Assembly (NCBI GenBank): GCA_014529385.2
Contig: CM043954.1
Span: 91,169,747-91,233,746 of the forward strand
Reading direction: 5' to 3'
Length of the DNA stretch: 64,000 nucleotides
Origin: Adiantum capillus-veneris
Lineage: Eukaryota > Streptophyta > Polypodiopsida > Polypodiales > Pteridaceae
Part shown: positions 11,708 to 22,430 of the stretch, one piece after another
Numbering within the stretch: the first letter of the stretch is position 1
Layout: each line of letters opens with the position of its first letter
Translations under genes and position numbers: made by a program
The notes under the pieces: model-generated
The model's input: only the letters and a program-made list of their open reading frames with translations
Told to the model about the DNA's origin: nothing
Databases searched by the model: none

Positions 11708-12120
11708 GGTTAGTTAGGTTAGGTTAGAAATTCAAAATTCGAATTTTGAATGTAGGGGTTGTTCTCACGGGTTTGCAGTCGAGATTACTAGAGTTCTAAG
11801 CTTTGTGCGAAAATGAGACATAGCTCGTCGGCTCCGAAATTGAAAGAGCTTTTCAGAAAAAAAAAAAAAAGTTGGTGCAAGGCTTTGTCAATGTCCATAT
11901 CTTTGTAGTACGAGTGGAAGGACACCCATGAAGCAAAATTTGACTTTAGAATCAAAATCTGCATAGTAAAAAATACACTTAAAATAGCTAAATTTTAAAA
12001 AAATTATCCCAAAAATTGTGCGCTATTTTTTTGTCCAATATCAATAAGTGTATTTGAAAACCCATTATGACAAAGTTTGTCATAGCGTTAAAAAAAATTT
12101 AATTATTTTTTAAATTTATG
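11708..12120. other. Presumed first intron of the rightward gene, unique part
   Basis: AT-rich sequence with no gene. It includes poly-A and long A/T runs (11855-11868, 12090-12115). If the donor at 11708 is used, this is the start of a 2.2-kb 5'-UTR intron that also contains satellite block D. Confidence 0.35.
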
Positions 12121-13810
12121 CCACTTGCGGATATCCCTTGAATGGCCGAAATTATTATGAAGACACCTCAGCCACCCCTGGGCTCACACCATGGGACGGC
12201 AATGTTGGAGGTCAAGGATTAAAGCGTGCACTCAGTTCCATTTGAAAATCCTATGTCCTAGGGTTTTCTTCTTCTATCTTGTGAGATCCTTGTGGCCCTA
12301 CGATGGCAATGTGAAAGCTTGTGGACCTAGGGCCATAGGGTGGCAATGTATAAGCTCAAGAGCCATAAGTTGCACTATATTCCATTTGGAAATCCTATGG
12401 CCCTAGGGTTTAGGGGCAACAATAGATAAGCTCCAATACATAGCCCTATGTTCCAGTTGGAGATCCTATGGCCCTAGGGTCATGGGGTGGCAATATGTAA
12501 GCTCAAGGGCCATAGGGTGCCACATGTCCCATATAGAGATTCTACGGCCCTAGGGCCATGGGGTGGTAATGTATAAGCTCAATGTCCATACATTGCCTAT
12601 GTTCCATTTGGAAATCCTATGGCCCTAGGGTAATGGGGTGGAAATGTATAAGCTCAAGGGCCATACATCGCCTATGTTCCATTTGGAAATCCTATGGCCC
12701 TAGGGTCATGGGGTGCCACATGTCCCATATAGAGATCCTATGGCCCTAGGGCCATGGGGCTGCATTGATATCTTGGCCACCCTTGAACCCACACCCTTGA
12801 GCTTAGGGGCCTTAGGTTCTCTTATTGTATGTTGTGAGATCTTGTGGCCCTAGGGCCATAGGGTGGCAATGTATAAGCTCAAGGGCCATACATTTCCTAT
12901 GTTCCATTTGGAAATCCTATGGCCCTAGGGTCATGGGGTGGCAATGTATAAGCTCAAGGGCCATAGGGTGCCACATGTTCCATATAGAGATCCTATGGCC
13001 CTAGGGCCATGGGGCTGCATTGATATCTTGGCCACCTTTGACATTGTGGCCATAGGTTGTCTTTTTGTATGTTTTGAAGTATTGTGGCCCTAGGGCCATA
13101 GGGTGTCAATGCTCACACCCTTGGGCTTAGGGCCATAGGTTGTCTTTTTGTATGTCTTGAAGTCTTGTGGCCCTAGAGCCATAGGGTGTCAATGCTCACA
13201 TCCTTGGGATTAGGGCCATAGGTTGTCTTTTTGTATGTTTTTAAGTCTTGTGGCCCTAGGGCCATAGGGTGTCAATGTATAAGCTCAAGGGCCATACATT
13301 GCCCTATGTTCCATTTGGAAATCCTATAGCCCTAGGGTCATGGGGTTGCAATGTATAAGCTCAAGGGCCATACATTGTCGTATGTTTCATATGCCGATCC
13401 TATGGCCCTAGGGTCATGGGGTTGCAATGTATAAGCTCAAGGGCCATACATTGTTGTATGTTTCATTTGGAGATCTTATGGCCCTAGGGTCAGGGGGTGC
13501 CATAGGATGTATATATACTTGACATGAAACTCCGTGAGGTGATCTTGAGGACAACCCTATGGCCTTCAAGCCTTAGGGAGCTAATATAGAGCAAATATGC
13601 TTTATACCGGCATAGAGAGCTATGGTCCTGAGGCCATATCAAAACAATGAGGGTTTTTTGGAAACAATGAGGGCGCCTTGTGGTTTAGGGGCCATAGGAA
13701 GTCAATATAGATCATAGAGCATAGACGATAGAGCATAGAGCACAAAGAGATTCTTAGTATCATAGAGGGAACCCTATGACCTTCAGGCCACAGGGTGCTT
13801 CTCATGAAAC
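12121..13810. repeat. Palindromic satellite block D
   Basis: Fourth version of the family, with a period of about 76 bp in the regular part. Units contain GATCCTATGGCCCTAGGGYCATGGGGTGG, GCAATGTATAAGCTCAAGGG, CCATACATTGCCCTATGTTC and CATTTGGAAATCC. The core CTATGGCCCTAGGGCCATRGGG is repeated at least ten times. The last part (13560-13805) returns to the block B type in the opposite orientation, so the B-type unit flanks the inter-gene segment on both sides in inverted orientation. Confidence 0.85.
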
Positions 13811-13905
13811 ACCCACATACATACTTGTTATTCTTTATGCTACGTAAATCAATATAATCTACAAGTGGTTTGTTTAAAAATTATTCTTTCAATCTTCTTG
13901 CAGGT

Positions 13906-16900
13906 ATGGCCAATTTCAATCATGGTGATAGAGTGTGCATGTTTGTAGTGACACAAAAGGTTTCCATTGGGACTATATTTGAAATAAATCCAAGTGCATA
14001 TTGTTCTGGCATGCTTATTGGGGAAGGCAATGTATCGGTGTCAGTTGATTTTTGTTTTGAAAAGAAAGCACTCATCCCTTTTCCAACAATGGATGCATTG
14101 ACAGTGGGAGATGCTTTTCATAGTATTGTGAAATGGAGTAGTGGGTTGTTGCAACATATAAATGAGATGCAGTACAAAGGGGCTTCTATGCATGAGGCTG
14201 ACAAAGCAAAAGGAGCATTGGATGCACAATGTAATGGAATGAGCTACAGAGAGGTTTGGAAGGATAAGAGGGTTCAACTTTGGGATGAAAGCAAAACACA
14301 TGTAGTAGCCGAAGGGGTTGTCATGTACGTGTGTCCGTTTGACTCTGTAAACTTTGGTGAGCTAGGTGAAGATAACATTGGTATTGGTATCGAAACATCC
14401 TATGCAGATGAGGCTACTATTTCTACAGAAGCTAGTGTATGCAGCATTAATCTAGTTTGTTGGCCTATCAAGAGAGTGACAACTATGGATGGAAAAGAAT
14501 TGTTATGCTATGAGGATCTACATGCTATGCATGCATTACAAGACACATGCATTGAATCAGCTTATTTGGTAGAGCCTATTTCAAAAAAGCGAAAATATTG
14601 ATTTGTAAATAGGAAGCCAAAAATGTTAGTGAAAGCTTCTAAGAGATCCAATCAAGCATCTCTAGCATCTGTCTAGCTTGTTTCAACCATAGATTGTTGT
14701 TCCAAAAGGTGTTTTCAATATGCCAATCGAGATAAGGTCATGGCTATGCGCAATGAATTTTGGGGATAGAGTTTGCAAAATAGAACAAACTATGTGTATG
14801 ATACAATGTTGACTACATGGCATGAGAACAAAACAACTACAAAGACATGCTATGTGTTTTCTTTTAATGGCAGTGAGGTTTGCAGTAGAGCTTGGTACGA
14901 AATTCATGGCATTCAAAAAACTTCATTTTATCGTTATCGTGAACATTTTGAGAATGGGGTTAGACGCTCAGTGCATGGTAATGATGGTGTCACGAGAAAA
15001 GGAAGAGACCATACAGAAATAGGAAGGGCATTGATGCGCTCTTTTGTTGATGAAAACTCGGAGAGAATGCCACATAAGAGTAGAACCATGGAAGATGGTA
15101 CTAGGGAAACTTTGCTTGCAATACCAAACGCGTACAAGCAAGTAGACATTTTACATGATGTCAATAAAACACTTGACAGTATGAGTCTCAAGCCAATGTC
15201 TAGCACGACATTCAATAGGATTTGGAATACAAAGTTTGCTAATGTGACATTGTCAAAAACAAGTGAGTTCTCCAAATGTGTTGTGTGTAGTCGGATAAAG
15301 TCTCAACTAGAGTCAACAAAGGATGACGAGATGATTGCACGTTTGAAGGATGAACATCGAATTCACATGTTGCAACAACAAAGTTGTAGGAATGTGTACT
15401 ACACCTAGAGTAAGTTCTCCCAGTTGCAAAAGGATAAGTATTTATGCATTATACATGATAAAATGGATCAAAAAAAGACAGTAATACCTAGGTTGCGTGT
15501 GAACTCAAAAGATTATGCGAATGCATATCAATTGCAAGTATCATTAACAGGTATGATAACACATGGACATGGTCATGGTCATGGAATGTATGGTCACTTC
15601 TCACTTAATAGTCTATGGCCTTCAGATCCCAATGCTACAATTGGTTCCCTTGCATTATGCTTACAGAATCTGGAAAGAACAGAAAACCATGGACAAGGAG
15701 ATTATGCCATGACGGTATGCCACGCAGCAATGTAACATTATTCAATGCATTGAAAGGAGAGCTCTAGACCTCCAAAACAAAATAAAGCAAGAGCGTGAGA
15801 GGAATGCATCAACAATGACACCACCGTTGGCCATCCAGGGATGTAATGAAGAGATTGTACACATACAATCAACTTCCTCTCAATGTGTTGTGGATACCAT
15901 ATCCACTCCTGTATTTCAAAAATTTCCTGAGAATCTTTTGCTACAGCTAGATAATTGTGCAGGAGAGAATAAAAATCGATATTTGTTTGCATACTTATCC
16001 TTGTTAGTAGCAAAAGGAGTTTTCAAAACCGTGCATTTGGGATTCTTAATGGTGGGTCATACACATGAGGACATAGATGCAATGTTTAGTAGGTTCTCAA
16101 AAAGATTGCAAACAGGAATGACATTCACTTTTCCACATCTGATGGAACATTTTCAAAAATGTGAAAGCTCAGCTCTAGCACCATTTTTGATGACACAAGT
16201 TCCCGACTTTAAATCCTTTGTGCAATGGTACATGTGTGACGGACAAGATGCTCTAGTCGGACACTCTAAGCCACTTCAATTTCGTTTCTATATGCAAGGT
16301 GAAGTCCCAGTAATGCAATACAAAATTCATCCCAAATCACCCGATTGGATGCCAAAGGAGTTGGGAATTGAGTTGTGGAAAAAATATGACCAGGGAAAAC
16401 CAAAATTACCAACAGGCTGTCCAGATGTGGTACCTATAGCAGACTATGTAAGAGATAGTCCGCTTGTTATTCAAGGGATTAAGTCATATCTTGAATTTTG
16501 GAAAAGATGTTCTCTGTTAAAGGGAAAGGACCATGACTCCACAAAATACATGGAGCCTGTTATCACTTATTGGCAAAACATAATCAATGAGCTTGAACAA
16601 CCAACCAATAAACACATTGGTGAATATACAACATTTTGGCCAAAGACTATAGGGAGTCATAGAATGCAAGAGATAGAGGAAGACAGAGATGAGTTTCAAG
16701 GATATGAAGAATTGAATGATCACTATGTTGGTCCTCTAAGTGCAAGTCCACAAGAGGCCTTTAGGCCTCAAATTGATGTAAGAAAAGGGGATCTTGTTCT
16801 TGTGAGACTCGCAGATCCTGAATATCCGATATGGCTAGGAGTGGAAGAGTCAAACGTTGATGTAGACAAATCATCGCCTAACTACAAGAAAGTTCTGATT

Positions 16901-17131
16901 CAGTATTGGGCACCAAAACATCGAAAACGAAATCCCACAATCCAAGAACAGTATGAGGATTGTTGGAAAAAGAGTTGGTGCTGCAATCTTGCTAACCCAA
17001 AGCACTGGGAGTGTGTTGATACAATTGTATGGTCATGGACTCCAAGGGGTGGAAGAATTGTGGAAACAATCAAGATCCCATCAAATGTCATGGAGAAGGC
17101 ACAGGCTAGCTTAATAGGAGAAATTGAATAG
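13906..17131 (+). pseudogene. DUF7869-type transposase-like protein with DUF8039-like N-terminus, decayed
   Basis: One reading of roughly 1,070 codons from ATG 13906 to TAG 17131. The ATG is two bases after an acceptor (TTCTTTCAATCTTCTTGCAG). Residues 1-90 and about 120-200 form two copies of a beta-rich module (GDRVCMFVV...SIGTI...GMLIGEGNV; DKRVQLWDES...VVAEGVV...GELGEDNIGI) resembling DUF8039 of plant transposon proteins. DNA 14687-14760 has DCCSKRC; 14820-15040 a conserved helical region (WYEIHGIQKTSFYRYREHF); 15272 KCVVC. The core follows: IIHDKMDQKKTVIPRL (15454), QLDNCAGENKNRY (15944) and FLMVGHTHEDIDAMFSRFS (16043), whose Asp/Asp/Asp-Glu could form an RNase H-like triad. The C-terminal 120 residues (VRKGDLVLVRL...WLGVEES...VLIQYWAPK) look like a chromatin- or DNA-binding beta barrel. 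Defects: stops at 14599 (TGA), 14672, 14767 and 15406 (TAG), and a frameshift between 15700 and 15815. The segment 15815-17131 is intact. Family names come from motif memory. Confidence 0.7.
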
Positions 17132-17180
17132 CATTTCATATCTTTCTCATTGTTTTATTTCCCAGCTTATGTATGATTTT

Positions 17181-17356
17181 ATGAAGTATTTTTAAACACC
17201 CACATAAAAATAAAAAATCTAAAAGGTGTTTCTCAACACCACCATTTTCTTGGGAATCTATCTCTTTTATGAAGTGTTTTGAAACACCCACATAAAAATA
17301 AAAATTTTAAAAGGTGTTTCTCAACACCACCATTTTCTTGAGAATCTATCTCTTTT
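17181..17356. repeat. 88-bp tandem duplication after the transposase-like gene
   Basis: Copies at 17181-17268 and 17269-17356 differ at only a few bases. Each contains AAACACCCACATAAAAAT and a small inverted repeat GGTGTTTCTCAACACC. A related GAAACACCCACATA occurs at 13808, next to the end of satellite block D. It could be part of the 3' UTR or a subterminal region of the element. Confidence 0.8.
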
Positions 17357-17933
17357 TGTCACATTCCCAAATTAAATGAATTTTTTCAAAATTTAATGGA
17401 AAATAGGAATCCATAGACGTTGAAATTAGTCCCAAAGTTGTGGGATTTTCCCATTTCATCTAAAATGGTGTTATGTGCAGTAGGCCAAAGGTTTGGGACT
17501 TCTGGGTATGGCACCTTGGATTGCAGAAACCTCAAGGCCAATGGAAATGGTTCAGGCTCTAATTCTTGGTCTCCTCCAAGCAAGGACTAGAGACAAGGCA
17601 TACTCTAGATTTGTTAGCAAGTAGTTATTATTGCCTTTGATCTTGTCTAGCTCCTTCTCCTTTTTGGTGGCACTGATTGTGGTTCATTCTTCATCGAGGT
17701 GTCCCTTTCTCTTGAGGTGTTGGTTCCTAAATCCTCTACGTTAATGATGCAAAAAAATTCTAATGAATACGTCCTTTGCAAGCATCAGTTATAGATTTTT
17801 TTTGTTTTAGGAGTATGTATCTTTGAGCAGGATGATATAGCTTTGTATAAGTACATTGGGTTCAACAAATTGACTATATAAGCACTTTGGATGTTTTTCC
17901 AAATTAGAAGCCATGGTATTTTTTCTTAAGTTG
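17357..17933. other. No recognised gene
   Basis: A minus-strand frame (17386-17583) has no family features I recognise. Nothing else is supported; it may be retroelement-derived. Confidence 0.3.
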
Positions 17934-17941
17934 TGTGTGTG

Positions 17942-17974
<33 letters not shown>

Positions 17975-17999
17975 GGGGGGGGGGGGGGGGGGGGGGGGG

Positions 18000-18070
<71 letters not shown>
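17934..18070. repeat. Compound microsatellite (GT)n-(G)n-(AG)n
   Basis: A run of GT, then about 29 consecutive G, then more than 30 AG units. Long open frames crossing it on both strands are artefacts of the simple repeat. Confidence 0.95.
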
Positions 18071-18075
<5 letters not shown>

Positions 18076-18502
18076 TGTTGCATGTATCTGCTGAATATTG
18101 CAGAAACATATCATATAGTATCTAGCTTTGGCATATATGGTTCACCTATATAGTGGAACGGAGCTATAAAGTTGTCTTTTAGAAAAAATAAGACATCTCA
18201 TGTAGTATGTGACTTTAACATGTGTGGTTCACCTATGGTTATTCTTATGGTGTAACTTGAGATTTGAAGTGGTTATATGTTTTGATCATTTATTTATTTA
18301 CTCTAAAGTAAAGAACTTTTAATTTTGCAAAGTATTATAGACTAAAGAATTGAGTGTACTCTTTGATTACCAAGCCTTAAATCACATGTGGGAATCCTAC
18401 AAAGTAGGTGGCACATGTGAATTTGAAAACTTGGTTTTTGTACACAAGAGAAACTCTGGAAAAAAATTCATGAAGTTCTTGAAAATTCTTCTAAGCTATA
18501 AA
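18071..18502. other. No recognised gene; weak 90-bp duplication
   Basis: Two diverged copies of a segment containing CATMTCATRTAGTAT ... GGTTCACCTAT are at about 18108-18155 and 18193-18237. Nothing else recognised. Confidence 0.4.
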
Positions 18503-19002
18503 ATTTTGTGTACATAGAAGAAAGGGGGGTCCATGTAATACTACATAATCCGTATGTAGGGGGTTATCTAAGCACTTCAATCTCCGTAGATAGGGGGCTG
18601 GGCTACCATTTAAGGGACTATATATAAGGGGGTTTTACCTAGTGGGATGCATGCATGTGCCATCCCCTACTTTGTATTAGTGAATCCCCCATGTATGAAT
18701 GAGTCAGGTACTTGGTAACCTTAACTTGTAAGTTGTTTCATTGATAGGCTTAATTTTGTGTACATAGAAGAAAGGGGGGTCCATGTAATACTACATAATC
18801 CGTATGTAGGGGGTTATCTAAGCACTTCAATCTCCAGAGATAGGGGGTTGGGCTACCATTTAAGGGGCTATATATAAGGGGGTTTTACCTAGTGGGATGC
18901 ATGCATGTGCCATCCCCTACTTTGTATTAGTGAATCCCCCATGTATGAATGAGCCAGGTACTTGGTAACCTTAACTTGTAAGTTGTTTCATTGATAGGCT
19001 TA
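18503..19002 (+). repeat. Tandem pair of a 250-bp LTR-like unit with TATA box
   Basis: Copies 18503-18752 and 18753-19002 are nearly identical, with about five substitutions. Each has a perfect TATATAAGGGGG-type box about 120 bp in, after G-rich sequence, and a pyrimidine-richer tail. It reads like a short LTR (promoter, R, U5) present twice head-to-tail with no internal region, or a promoter-bearing tandem. No TG...CA ends or target duplication could be fixed. Confidence 0.75.
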
Positions 19003-19109
19003 ACAATTTTAGATGGGCGGTACTATATTTTTTCTAACTCAGCATAATATTTCTTAGGACCCATTGGGCGTCCTTGTGTTTCCTAGCCCGTAGGGTGACT
19101 CAGTCATGA
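19003..19109. other. Spacer, nothing recognised
   Basis: Short AT-rich junction between the 250-bp tandem and the retroelement fragment that follows. Confidence 0.3.
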
Positions 19110-19460
19110 TTTTGGAAACTTGAGAAATACCCAATCATTTTCTTTGAAGATCAAGGCTCATCTATGCTTGTCAGCCGCACCCTTTTGCTTCTAAAGCATA
19201 ATGAGAATATCTTCTTTGATCTTTTGAAATGATTCTTGATTACTGCTATACTCATCAGCAACAGCAAATATGTTCCCAAGTGTCTTGAACATCAATCTTC
19301 AATTACTTTGAAGGGTGATTATTGTACAAGTATGGACAATGTTATTGTACGCATACTCTACTAAGGGTAAATACTTTTTCCATTGATCTCTTAATTTATC
19401 TACTTTTGTAGCATAGGATTTAAGTAGATCAGTGACAGTTTAATTTGCTATCGTATGCCA
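19110..19460 (-). pseudogene. Ty3/gypsy integrase C-terminal fragment
   Basis: Minus-strand translation with stops ignored gives DLLKSYATKVDKLRDQWKKY, LPLVEYAYNNIVHTCT, then ESFQKIKEDI, KGAADKHR and ALIFKENDWVFLKFPKS. This is the characteristic end of gypsy integrases (the W..YLPL.E.AYN box followed by the ADK.R / GDWV.L region). Several in-frame stops and a frameshift make it non-functional. It is closely related to the plus-strand fragment at 52196-52862. No LTR was found for it. Confidence 0.75.
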
Positions 19461-19554
19461 TGGTAGATCAAAAATTGCTTTTGTAATGGGAGTGGTTAGC
19501 AAATTCATGAAAAACACTGGGAATTAGTGAAGCACATCTTGATATATCTAAAAG

Positions 19555-19935
19555 GTACGACAAGGTTGTGTGGATAGTTGAAGATCCATGTCTAGCTATG
19601 TTTTTCTATTTGCTGCAACAACCGTGTCATGGAGATCATGTCTTTGTAATTGTATGTCATCTTCCACTACAGAGGCACAATATGTGATAATTTCTTATGT
19701 TAGCAAGTGAGCTGTGTGGTTAGCTTGCCTAATTGGAGATCTTGGAATTACTCAAACTCCACTGTTGCATTATGATAGTCAAAGTGCAATTGAATTATCA
19801 AAGAACCCCATAATTTACTCCAAGTCAAAATACGTAGAACTCCGTTATCATGTGATATGCAACATATTAGCTAGTACACACGTTGAACTAGTTAAGTTTC
19901 ATACGGACAACAACCCTGCAATAGTTTGCACGTTG
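19555..19935 (+). pseudogene. Ty1/copia RNase H fragment
   Basis: The plus-strand reading contains SSTTEAQYV (the SSTEAEY box of copia RNase H), then VWLACLIGDLGITQTPLLHY, DSQSAIELSKNPI and KYVELRYHVICNIL, i.e. the end of a copia RNase H domain including the DSQSAI motif. An in-frame TGA lies just before VWLAC. The frame continues to 20133 beyond the homologous part. Confidence 0.75.
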
Positions 19936-20259
19936 CATGGAGATGATGGGGATAGAGTGAAGTCACTTGAGTGCTTCACAATTGTACACGTGTACATACT
20001 TACACATATAAGCATTTGGGCCATGTTGGCCTTCAAGTGGCTCATCAACGACATTGAGCTCCTTGATCTTGACACTGCCCTTAAGAGTTACAGAACTTAC
20101 AACAATGGATTTATCCTTCTCTTTTTGCAATAAATAGAAATTGATCGATTGCAACTACAACTACAACCTTTTTTCCTTTCATTGTTTCTCTGGCTACTTT
20201 CACTAGCTATATATGTATCACCATGCCCCCACTAGTGCCAAGAGATTGTCGACAAATCT

Positions 20260-21108
20260 CTTCCGTGAGTAAAGCACTAGTAAATCACTAAAGACAAGAT
20301 TTCCCTTAGGGGCGGGATTACTAATGGTAGTGTTAAATGTGACCCATGATGTAGGCAAAGAACATAGAAAGAATATGGCTTTCATTTCATCTCATCAAAA
20401 TTGAGTCCCTTAGATGTAAGTTTTGTAAACAAGCTATTGAACTTAAGTGTGAACTGACATTGATGCCCTCTTTCATATTCAAAGGCATGAGCTTTTTCAT
20501 GAGAAAAAATTTGTTCAAGGAATCTCGCCATCCCAATCTAGTCATAATGACTCCTGGGTGAAAGCATGTTAACCTGTCGCGCTTTTTGTGCTAGTTAGCA
20601 GTTTCAAGTTAGCACATCTTCAAAAAGTTGGGCGTCTGGTAAATTTTTTACAAATAATATCAAAATTTGTCGGAGGTTTTACATTTGGATTCCTTGTTTC
20701 AAGTGCTTTCTATTGATATATCATATGTCATAGATCTTGGAGATGTAGCTCAAGTTATTGTACTAGTTAGCATATGTCAAAATTGTGCTAGTTAGCATTG
20801 TCCGGGACATGAAAAAGCATGACAGGTTAACATGCTTTCACCCTCCTATAATTCTTTTGCATGTAGTAGTCTTGTCCATAATCATAAAGAAAATGGACTC
20901 ACCAAGGTGCAGGTGAATTGTCACCATAGCACGATGATCAAGCTCCTCCCATTGATCATCACTATAAACACCCTCTTTAAGCTCTTTAAATTACGATGCA
21001 AGGCTCTTATTGACCAAGACATCACGCATATGATGCTTTCATGTCATGAAGTTTTGTGCCATTAAACTTCTTGATATAGTACTCTTCTTTCTTAGAAGTT
21101 CTAGCCAT
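20260..21108 (-). pseudogene. Ty1/copia gag, split by a MITE-like insertion
   Basis: Read on the minus strand, the 5' part (21108 to about 20844) begins MARTSKKEEYYIKKFNGTKL, the usual copia gag opening with a K.F.G motif. The 3' part (about 20555 to 20260) contains the L..L...MKEG..V..HL..I region of copia gag. The 288-bp element at 20556-20843 lies between them. Many stops are present. Together they represent one decayed gag gene into which the small element jumped. Confidence 0.6.
20556..20843. mobile_element. MITE-like element with 23-bp perfect terminal inverted repeats
   Basis: The left end (20556-20578) starts GGGTGAAAGCATGTTAACC and the right end (20821-20843) is its exact reverse complement over 23 bases. 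The match extends inward to about 32 bases with two or three mismatches. Flanks read TCCT on both sides, a possible 4-bp target duplication. There is no coding capacity. The interior has repeated TGCTAGTTAGCA-like segments. The ends do not start with CACTA, so the superfamily is not assigned. Confidence 0.85.
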
Positions 21109-22430
21109 GATTAATAAGAGTAAATGCGAGAGAGTGAAACGAGAAATTTATGGTAAATTTTTGCAAGAATTTTGGCAAAGTCTCCTTTGCACATATATCA
21201 AAATATCAATGAGAAACTCAGAAAAATCATTGCAATAACAATGTAAAAGAGTGTTTTTGGCAAATAAGAGAACTTGCAATAAAAATCCGGCAGAGTCTCA
21301 TATGTATAGAGATCAAAATCTCAAGAAAATTTGAGCACAAAATAATGCAAAAACCAACAAAAAATGCTAACAAGGTGTCAACTAACATATATTACTCAAA
21401 GAAACTATCAAAGACTGCCAAGTTGGCATCAAAACACCTATAGCCGTCTATACATATCCTATGGCAAGGGCACGAATGGGAATCTCCGGAAACCTAATCC
21501 ATCTCACACTATGTACGTCCAAAACATGAAACTATCATTGAAAAATTAAGAACATGCACTAAACTAGGTGCTAATGAGTATGAAAGAAAAATCACAGATT
21601 TAGCTCCCTGCAGAGACTAAAATGCTCTCAATAGAGCACAAGCACTTGTCACCCATCAACCATATGCATCCCACAAGTCCCACTAGAACTCTAATGGATA
21701 TCATTGGCAAAGATGCTTGCAGATTTGGTGTGTCTAGAGATTTTGTGATTATCCTTGTGCATGTCTCTAAGAAGCCATGATGACTATGCATGATCTCGAG
21801 GGGTACACTATTGAGAAACCCCTTTGTATATTGTGCGTTCGGGGGGTATTTAAAAACCCCTTCTTTAACATGTTTGAATGAATTGAATGACCCCATATTT
21901 TAGGAATTTTTTTCAAGATGGAATATGAAAACCCCTTTTGTTAATATATCTTTATTAATTTGACTAAAGTTTTTGCATTAAAAACCCCCTCATAACGAAC
22001 TCACATGATACATTAACATGATTACATAGTGCACTCCTCGAGTGCATGAGCAATCAAATCAATCTTGGAAACCACAAAGAACATACATCAATGCCAAGAA
22101 CTCATATGGCAATAAAAAACATCTCTAAAAAATGCATATAATTGTTGTTAATCACAATCTGTAACCTTTTTCGATTGCTGACAAACTGTCTCTCTGTCTC
22201 GCTTTCTAAAATTCCACAAAACATATGAAAAGCTGCAGTAGATGTCATTGAAGTGGATGTCGATGCCAATGCTAGGTGTCACTCCTCTATGGAAGAGGCA
22301 TCTCACTGGTTTACATAGATGTCAATGTTGCAAGCGATGAAAACGGGATGTCGATGTTGGAGTGGCCTAGACCACTCTCTAATTTTCCATTTTGATTCTA
22401 AATGGAGTTGGTTTCATCTCATAAATCCCT
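21109..22430. other. No recognised gene; upstream side of the copia gag
   Basis: It should include the leader or LTR of the leftward copia element, but I found no primer-binding site or LTR pair. Contains loose internal repeats around 21149-21330 (GAATTTTGGCAAAGTCT / GGCAGAGTCTCATATGTATA). Open frames here have no family features. Confidence 0.3.

Noticed and set aside
675-13810. Satellite blocks as a CRISPR-like array (regular repeats and spacers).
   Set aside because: Repeats are degenerate, the spacers are themselves repeated, there are no cas-like genes, and the context is a plant nuclear genome.
17807-18153. Open frames of 60-100 codons made of SLSLSL, ERERER and HTHTHT.
   Set aside because: Microsatellite translation only.
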